Below are positions 1 through 4,185 of a stretch of DNA of 5,864 nucleotides, piece by piece. The position numbers and the translations under genes are program-made. The notes under the pieces were generated by a model that saw only the letters and a program-made list of their open reading frames with translations, did no database searches and was not told the origin of the DNA. The stretch spans positions 1 through 5,864 of the forward strand of contig JAITMN010000267.1 of assembly GCA_031277355.1 (NCBI GenBank). The letters are read 5' to 3'. Positions within the stretch are counted from its first letter, which is position 1. Each line of letters opens with the position of its first letter. Source of the stretch: Nevskiaceae bacterium (GTDB lineage: Bacteria; Pseudomonadota; Gammaproteobacteria; Steroidobacterales; Steroidobacteraceae).

Positions 1-467
1 CCTGCGGTTTCATCCTCCATGAACTGTTCAGCCGCTGCGAGCAGCGCCTGCAACTGAATGACCTGATTGAATTTGCGAATCGGGGCGGGCGGTAGCCGGT
101 TGCGCCCAAAGGACAGCGCGCCCGCGCGATCTTCGGGTGAATGCAGCAGGTAATCGATTTCCGTGAGATCGGCGCGCCCGGTGTACTTTTCGATGATGCG
201 ACGGCCCCAGGCATCGGGGGAGGCATCGCGCAGAACCCCGAAGATGCCTTTGAGCTTTACCGTCTGCGCGCGGTGTGGCGTCAGCGGCAGTTCGTACGGA
301 TCAAGCGCAACGGCATCGGCGCGGCTCAGGTAAGCCGGGTTGTAAACGAACGAACCCGTGGGCGAGCCTGCCTGCGGGAAGTCCAGCTCGTAAAACCCCG
401 CTGTGACGACCTCCAACGACTGTGGCAGTTGGAGATAAACGTATGCGCGCAGGTTAGAACTGTTCAT
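1..467 (-). CDS. hipA: HipA-like serine/threonine kinase toxin, N-terminal part (runs off left edge)
   Basis: HipA-family proteins are the kinase toxins of type II toxin-antitoxin pairs. In E. coli, HipA phosphorylates glutamyl-tRNA synthetase and induces persistence; the target here is unknown. I translated 155 codons from the ATG at 467 to the window edge with no stop. The N-terminal subdomain is recognisable: residues 71-90 contain KLKGIFGVLRDASPDAWGRR, matching the family signature FG.LRDa.PDgWGRR, followed by DRAGALSFG at 113-121. The kinase core (ATP loop, catalytic Asp, autophosphorylated Ser loop) lies beyond the window, so activity cannot be judged. The start overlaps the end of the upstream XRE gene by 14 bases, and an AGGGA Shine-Dalgarno sequence sits 8 bases before the ATG. 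This overlap implies translational coupling with the antitoxin, as is usual for hipBA operons. A shorter HipS-only protein (HipBST type) is unlikely, because the frame stays open well past subdomain 1. Confidence 0.88.
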   Translation of the reverse strand, partial: MNSSNLRAYVYLQLPQSLEVVTAGFYELDFPQAGSPTGSFVYNPAYLSRADAVALDPYELPLTPHRAQTVKLKGIFGVLRDASPDAWGRRIIEKYTGRADLTEIDYLLHSPEDRAGALSFGRNRLPPAPIRKFNQVIQLQALLAAAEQFMEDETA

Positions 468-798
468 CTGAGCGTTCCCTGGCATGACGCACGCGCTTGG
501 GCAGACGTGCAAGCTCCAACTGCCGGCCTTCCGCATCGCGTTCCGGGTCGGCAAACGCCTGCATCTCGGATTCCAGCCCCATTGCCCACAGTGCGGCCAG
601 ATAGGCTCCCAGACCGGTTTGCAGGTTGCCGGCTTCCACGGCGCGCATCGTGTCGTAGCTGATGCCTGCCTTGGACGCCAACTGGCGCAATGTCAGCCGA
701 CGGCGTTTGCGGGCCAGCGTCAGCCGTTGGCCGATACGCTGACTGGCTTCCTTCACGGCGAATGGTGCAGTTTGTCCGAGCTGAAGCAAACGAGGCAT
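454..798 (-). CDS. hipB: XRE-family HTH regulator, HipB-like antitoxin
   Basis: This 114-residue protein has a Cro/C1-type helix-turn-helix over residues about 20-75. It includes LARKRRRLTLRQLASKAGIS, followed by YDTMRAVEAGN, which matches the recognition-helix region of XRE proteins. The C-terminal tail (about 85-114) is highly charged (PERDAEGRQ, PKRVRHARERSDEQF). By analogy with HipB it would bind its own promoter and neutralise the kinase encoded by the overlapping downstream gene. The start at 798 is the only ATG in this frame: upstream codons stay open to a TAA near 845 with no ATG, GTG or TTG. No good Shine-Dalgarno sequence precedes it, so translation may be weak or leaderless. The protein is longer than a minimal HipB (about 88 residues), with extra sequence at both ends. 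The antitoxin role is inferred from position next to hipA. Confidence 0.85.
   Translation of the reverse strand: MPRLLQLGQTAPFAVKEASQRIGQRLTLARKRRRLTLRQLASKAGISYDTMRAVEAGNLQTGLGAYLAALWAMGLESEMQAFADPERDAEGRQLELARLPKRVRHARERSDEQF
476..480 (-). promoter_or_regulatory. Ribosome binding site of the hipA-like gene
   Basis: On the minus strand AGGGA lies 8 bases before the ATG at 467, inside the last codons of the upstream HTH gene. It supports the choice of this start and the 14-base overlap of the two reading frames. Confidence 0.55.
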
Positions 799-851
799 GA
801 TAAAACCGTTTTTTAGGGAAATAAAATAGGTTTCAGTATTCCTTTATTCTA
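799..851 (-). promoter_or_regulatory. AT-rich gap, probable hipBA promoter/operator
   Basis: This 53-base gap between the aminotransferase stop and the HTH start is much richer in A and T than its surroundings. That suggests a separate promoter for the toxin-antitoxin pair rather than read-through alone. It contains an 11-base palindrome, AAAAC-C-GTTTT (802-812), just upstream of the HTH start. It also holds an imperfect inverted repeat, AAAATAGG (823-830) against CCTTTATT (841-848; 6 of 8 positions pair, 10-base spacer). Either could be an autoregulatory operator. The E. coli operator form TATCC-N8-GGATA is not present. I could not settle on a convincing -35/-10 pair, and there is no clear terminator for the aminotransferase gene. 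Confidence 0.4.
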
Positions 852-2003
852 TCACCCAAGCGCCCGCCGCAGGCAAGCATCGGTTTGGGCGACGACCTGC
901 GGCGTGACGGCGGCGTGGGTGGGCAGGGTGAGCAGCCGGTCGGCGAGGTGGGCCGCGTTTGGGAAGGGGCCTTGTGCGCGGATTGGAGGGGGGATGTTGG
1001 CGATGGCGTCGATGGCGACGCCGTACATCGCCGAGCCGCCCAATCCTTCGCGGTCCAGTGCGGCGAGCAGAGTGTCGCGCGTGACGCGGTTTGGGGCGAG
1101 CAGGGCCAGTCGCAGGCGGCGGTGGCGGGTGGGCGCGGTGTGGTCTGCGCAGGTCAGCTCGGTGAGGCCACGCTCTTGCCAGCCGGGTAGCACGGCATCC
1201 CACGGGAAGACAGCCTCGCGGCGGGCGTAGGCGGCGTAGGCCGGGTTCAACTGGCTCCATGTCGACGGCGGCAGGCGCGTGGCCTGTGTCAGCGCGTCGT
1301 AGGTGGTGGCGCCCAGCCCCAGACCCGGAAGATGCGAGGCCGGACCAAAGACGCGCGGGTGAGTGATGACATTGAACGCCAGACCCGCCGCGCGGCTGCC
1401 CAGCGCGGCCTGGCGAAGCCGGGCGCGGGCGCCGGTGAGCAGTGGGGCGTCTTCGCGCAGCGGGGTTTGCGCGGGGATGGCCAGCGCGCCGCCGCGCAGC
1501 AGGTTCAAGGGTTTACCCCGGCCGAAACTCAGCACCACATAGTCGCCGCACCAGTTGCCGGGCTGTGCGGGCAGGTGCTGGGCGCTGTCCTGAATCAGCA
1601 GGCTGCCATTGTCGCGCGCCAGCGGCAGCAGTTGCGCGGCCTGATCGCCGATGCCCAGCAGATTCGCTGCCACGATGGCGGCGGTATCGGGGTTCAGCGC
1701 TCGTTGCAGCGCGGTAAGGTCGTATCCCCATTGATTGGCGGCCACGTCCACGATGCGCGGCTGCGCCCCGGCGTACAGGCAGGCCGACACCAGTTGCGGG
1801 CAGCCGTAGGCGGGCAGGATCACCTGAGGTTGCGCCGAGCGATGGCGCAGGACGGCGTCGCGGATGGCCGTGGTCAGCGCTGCGGTTCCGGAGTCGTACA
1901 GCGTCAGCGCGAGGTTCTGGAAGTCAGCCGCAAACGCGGCACTCGGCCCGGTGGCGGCTTGCCGGCGCAGGCAGACGGGGCTGCGAACCGGCGAGAGTTT
2001 CAT
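852..2003 (-). CDS. DegT/DnrJ/EryC1/StrS-family PLP aminotransferase
   Basis: The 383-residue protein has the layout of fold-type I sugar aminotransferases, which transfer an amino group from glutamate or glutamine to a keto-sugar nucleotide. Visible landmarks, counted from M at 2003, are SGTAAL at 38-43 (cofactor phosphate contact), QDSAQHLP at 138-145 with D139 facing the pyridine nitrogen, and SFGRGKPLN at 159-167 with K164 as the probable PLP lysine. The GRGKP context differs from the commoner SF...K(N/T) forms of the family and marks a distinct subfamily. The gene is third in the minus-strand run, 31 bases after the FemAB-like gene. An in-frame ATG at 2057 would add 18 residues (MRRVCRGRAGHGPANGSY) overlapping the upstream gene. 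I prefer 2003 because the added residues look unlike a folded domain, but neither start has a clear Shine-Dalgarno. The sugar substrate is unknown. Confidence 0.8.
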   Translation of the reverse strand: MKLSPVRSPVCLRRQAATGPSAAFAADFQNLALTLYDSGTAALTTAIRDAVLRHRSAQPQVILPAYGCPQLVSACLYAGAQPRIVDVAANQWGYDLTALQRALNPDTAAIVAANLLGIGDQAAQLLPLARDNGSLLIQDSAQHLPAQPGNWCGDYVVLSFGRGKPLNLLRGGALAIPAQTPLREDAPLLTGARARLRQAALGSRAAGLAFNVITHPRVFGPASHLPGLGLGATTYDALTQATRLPPSTWSQLNPAYAAYARREAVFPWDAVLPGWQERGLTELTCADHTAPTRHRRLRLALLAPNRVTRDTLLAALDREGLGGSAMYGVAIDAIANIPPPIRAQGPFPNAAHLADRLLTLPTHAAVTPQVVAQTDACLRRALG

Positions 2004-2034
2004 ATATGAACCATTCGCGGGGCCATGACCCGCT

Positions 2035-3069
2035 CTACCACGGCAAACGCGGCGCAATCAGCGGCCCGCAGCAATCAGCGACGAACGCCGGCAATCGCCG
2101 CCAGATATTGGCGGCCCGCGTGCGCGTTGGGTCGTCGGAGGAATTGGCTGGGGCGCTGCGCTCGGCGGTGGGCGTCCAGCGATGCCAGTGAAGTTGCAAG
2201 GGGGCAGCGCCCCATTGCGCCTTGAAACGGAAGGTGCCGCTGTCGGGCGTCGAGCGGCCAAAATCAAAGCGCTTGCAGCCCTTGCCGATCACAAAGGCCA
2301 GACACTCCCAATACAGTTTCATGTTGTAGCCCAGCGGTTTGGCCTGTTCCAGACAGCAGGCCCAGGGTATCTCCGCAAGCTCGCCGTTCAGCACCAGCAG
2401 CGCTGCCGCCATCGGCTGCTGGTCCTTCTGGATGCAGACGATGGCGCAATGCGCCGGGGCGCTTTGCAGCACGGTGCGGAAGAACTTCAGCGGCAGCACC
2501 GGGGTCCCCAGATGGTGCATGTTGCGGCGAAAGACGGCGTAGAAATCGCCGAGCAGTTCCGCCCCGCCGACGCGCACCTGCGGGCCGTCGCGCTCGGGGC
2601 GGCGAATCTGCGAGCGCAGTTTCGCGCCGATCTGCTTGCCCAGTGTTTGAGTGTCGGCGGGCAGGTTCAGGATCATCGAAACCTTGTCGGTGCGAAGCTG
2701 CCACGGACCGTCGTGACGCGCCACATCGCGCAGTTCCACATAGCTTGCGCGCTGCTCGCGGCCAGCCTGCGCAGCGCGGAGCATCAATGCCTGCGCGGTT
2801 TCTTCCGAATCCGCCACGGCGCCGCCATAGTTGAAATACGGCAGCGAGGTGAGAAAACAGCCGCCGGCAATGCCCGGCTGCCGCACCAGCGGCAATACGC
2901 CAGTCAGCGCGCCGGCCTCATCGCGCGCTTCCAGGTACAGCGCCGGCTGCCTGAACGCCTTGCGGGGAATATCGACCCAGCAGGAACGGTGATAGACGCT
3001 GGCGGCTGGGTGAGCTTCCACATAGGCATCCCACTGCGCGCTGGGCCGGTGTGAAACCGAAACCTTCAT
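2035..3069 (-). CDS. FemAB-like GNAT-fold protein, XrtA/PEP-CTERM-associated subfamily
   Basis: This 344-residue protein resembles the FemAB-related family found beside the polysaccharide deacetylase in exosortase-A loci. Recognisable stretches are LPYFNYGGAVAD at 76-87, LRSQIRRPERDG at 151-162, FRRNMHHLGTPV at 180-191 and FDFGRSTPDSGTFRFKAQWG at 268-287. The second half (about 140-300) corresponds to the GNAT-like transferase domain. Classical FemA/FemX proteins transfer amino acids from aminoacyl-tRNA to peptidoglycan peptides; the substrate of this subfamily is not established. No signal peptide or membrane segment is evident, so it is probably cytoplasmic. The residues after about 300 form a polar then basic tail of low conservation. 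Its ATG directly follows the TGA of the deacetylase gene with no intervening base, and an AGGCG sequence 5 bases upstream gives a ribosome site inside that gene, so the two are likely translationally coupled. Confidence 0.85.
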   Translation of the reverse strand: MKVSVSHRPSAQWDAYVEAHPAASVYHRSCWVDIPRKAFRQPALYLEARDEAGALTGVLPLVRQPGIAGGCFLTSLPYFNYGGAVADSEETAQALMLRAAQAGREQRASYVELRDVARHDGPWQLRTDKVSMILNLPADTQTLGKQIGAKLRSQIRRPERDGPQVRVGGAELLGDFYAVFRRNMHHLGTPVLPLKFFRTVLQSAPAHCAIVCIQKDQQPMAAALLVLNGELAEIPWACCLEQAKPLGYNMKLYWECLAFVIGKGCKRFDFGRSTPDSGTFRFKAQWGAAPLQLHWHRWTPTAERSAPANSSDDPTRTRAANIWRRLPAFVADCCGPLIAPRLPW

Positions 3070-4014
3070 TCACGCCTGCGGATTGGCCGGCGCTGTGGCG
3101 GGCAGCAGCGCCAGATCAGCCAGCACTTTGCGCATCGGCGCAAAACTGAAATCGGCCATCAGGCGCTTGAGCCTGTTTTGGCAGTCGTTCAGGTTGGTGT
3201 AGTGCCTGAACGTGGACAGCGCGCTGACCTTCATGCGCGGCTGGCCGGGGTCGATTTCCCAGGGGTGCAGATAGAACGCAAAGGGCCGCTGGCGCTTGCG
3301 GTTGATCTGCCGCAGGCCCGCCCGCGTCAGCCAGTAGGGCAGCAGCCGGAAATAGCCGCCGCCGGACACCGGCAGCCGCATGCCGCCAAAGCGCGCAAAG
3401 CCCAGCGGAAATTCCACGATGTGAGCGCCGCCGGGCGCGGTGAGCTGGTGCGGTTCGGGCTGTGCGTCGGGGATGCCGTATTGGTCGTGATGGATCGGAA
3501 AGATGCTCGAATCGTAGGCAAATCCCAGTTCGCACAGAATGTCGAGCGCCCACAGCGAACGCTTGGTGATGGAGTAGGTGGAGGCGCGATAGCCCTCCAC
3601 GGCGCGGCCGGTGATCTGCTCGATCAGCGTCTTGGCGCGCTGGGTTTCCTCGCGAAATTCCTGCGGCGTCTGGTTGAACACCAGTTTGTGACTGTATCCG
3701 TGGCAGGCGATTTCGTGACCGGCATCGGCAATCTCGCGGATCAGCGCCGGTTCGCGGTCGGCCACCCAGCCCAGCACGAAGAACGTGCCGGTGACGCCGC
3801 GCTGCCCGAACAGTTCCAGCAGACGGCGCGTGTTCGTGACCACCCGGCTGTCGAGACCGGCCCAGCGATCGCGCGGCGCGGCTTGGGCCAGCGCGTTGGC
3901 GTGAAACCAGTCCTCGACATCAACGGTCAGCGCGTTGACGCAGCGGTGGTTCGTGACTGTGGATGTTTCTGACGCAGCGGCGCTTGCCGTCACGGCTGGC
4001 CCTCCCTCTGGCAT
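3070..4014 (-). CDS. NodB-type polysaccharide deacetylase, XrtA/PEP-CTERM-associated subfamily
   Basis: Predicted to remove N-acetyl (or O-acetyl) groups from polysaccharide by metal-dependent hydrolysis. From M at 4014 (314 residues) the NodB-fold motifs are TVDVEDWFH at 30-38 (catalytic and metal Asp candidates D32 and D35), HGYSHKL at 105-111 (metal His H105 and H109), GYRASTYSI at 141-149 (R143), DSSIFPIHHDQYG at 168-180 and FYLHPWEID at 247-255 (H250). The DVED form of motif 1 and the long C-terminal part after the catalytic core are typical of the subfamily in exosortase-A exopolysaccharide loci. No convincing signal peptide is seen. The frame is open back to an ATG at 4116, but those 34 extra residues look non-conserved, and the 4014 ATG has AAGG 10 bases upstream. 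It is the first gene of the minus-strand operon and abuts the FemAB-like gene. Confidence 0.9.
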   Translation of the reverse strand: MPEGGPAVTASAAASETSTVTNHRCVNALTVDVEDWFHANALAQAAPRDRWAGLDSRVVTNTRRLLELFGQRGVTGTFFVLGWVADREPALIREIADAGHEIACHGYSHKLVFNQTPQEFREETQRAKTLIEQITGRAVEGYRASTYSITKRSLWALDILCELGFAYDSSIFPIHHDQYGIPDAQPEPHQLTAPGGAHIVEFPLGFARFGGMRLPVSGGGYFRLLPYWLTRAGLRQINRKRQRPFAFYLHPWEIDPGQPRMKVSALSTFRHYTNLNDCQNRLKRLMADFSFAPMRKVLADLALLPATAPANPQA

Positions 4015-4024
4015 TGGCCGTTGA

Positions 4025-4028
4025 CCTT
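4025..4028 (-). promoter_or_regulatory. Likely ribosome binding site of the deacetylase gene
   Basis: On the minus strand GCAAGG ends 10 bases before the ATG at 4014. The spacing is slightly long, but this favours 4014 over the upstream in-frame ATG at 4116. Confidence 0.4.
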
Positions 4029-4067
4029 GCAGTGTAACGCCAGTGCAGAGGCAGTTTCCATGCGCGG

Positions 4068-4097
4068 TATATTTCCCAGGCAATGATTCATGGACAA
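4068..4097 (-). promoter_or_regulatory. Candidate sigma70-type promoter for the polysaccharide operon
   Basis: On the minus strand TTGTCC (4097-4092) is followed after 18 bases by AATATA (4073-4068), or after 17 bases by AAATAT. This would start transcription near 4060, giving a leader of roughly 45 bases before the deacetylase ATG. Both hexamers are imperfect and were found by eye. The TATATT stretch read on the plus strand could equally serve as a -10 element for the divergent gene, but no matching plus-strand -35 was found. Confidence 0.25.
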
Positions 4098-4098
4098 C

Positions 4099-4170
4099 AA
4101 AGCGGGCAGAAAGCAAAATCCAGGCTCATTCATTGTCAGGGAAGATGTCCGGTTATTCGCCCGCTTTTTT
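4099..4170 (+). other. Inverted repeat with trailing T-run (terminator- or attenuator-like)
   Basis: AAAGCGGGC (4099-4107) pairs perfectly with GCCCGCTTT (4159-4167), and the right arm runs into six T residues (4165-4170). The 51-base loop is long for an intrinsic terminator and I found no strong inner stem. It lies between the divergent genes, directly upstream of the ATG at 4186. If transcribed on the plus strand it could attenuate expression of the adenylation gene. If the alternative start at 4090 is used, it would lie inside coding sequence. Confidence 0.4.
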
Positions 4171-4185
4171 GCGATATCGGTCGTT

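Noticed and set aside
1332..2009. Plus-strand open frame (225 codons) opposite the aminotransferase gene
   Set aside because: It is antisense to the SGTAAL and PLP-lysine regions; its translation is Q/R/G-rich without domain features.
2182..3054. Plus-strand open frame (290 codons) opposite the FemAB-like gene
   Set aside because: It mirrors a conserved gene; the translation shows no family motif and there is no ribosome site or promoter to support it.
3178..3972. Plus-strand open frame (264 codons) opposite the deacetylase gene
   Set aside because: It is antisense to all the NodB motifs and shows no recognisable domain; a codon-bias shadow.
4015..4031. Sigma54-like element TGGC...TTGCA in front of the divergent genes
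   Set aside because: The GG to GC spacing is 11 bases instead of the strict 10. A minus-strand match with correct spacing near 4060-4080 lacks the TT before GC.
4057..4094. TCCATG/CATGGA inverted repeat around the TATATT stretch
   Set aside because: Only 6 bp with a 26-base spacer, which is within chance expectation; not called as an operator.
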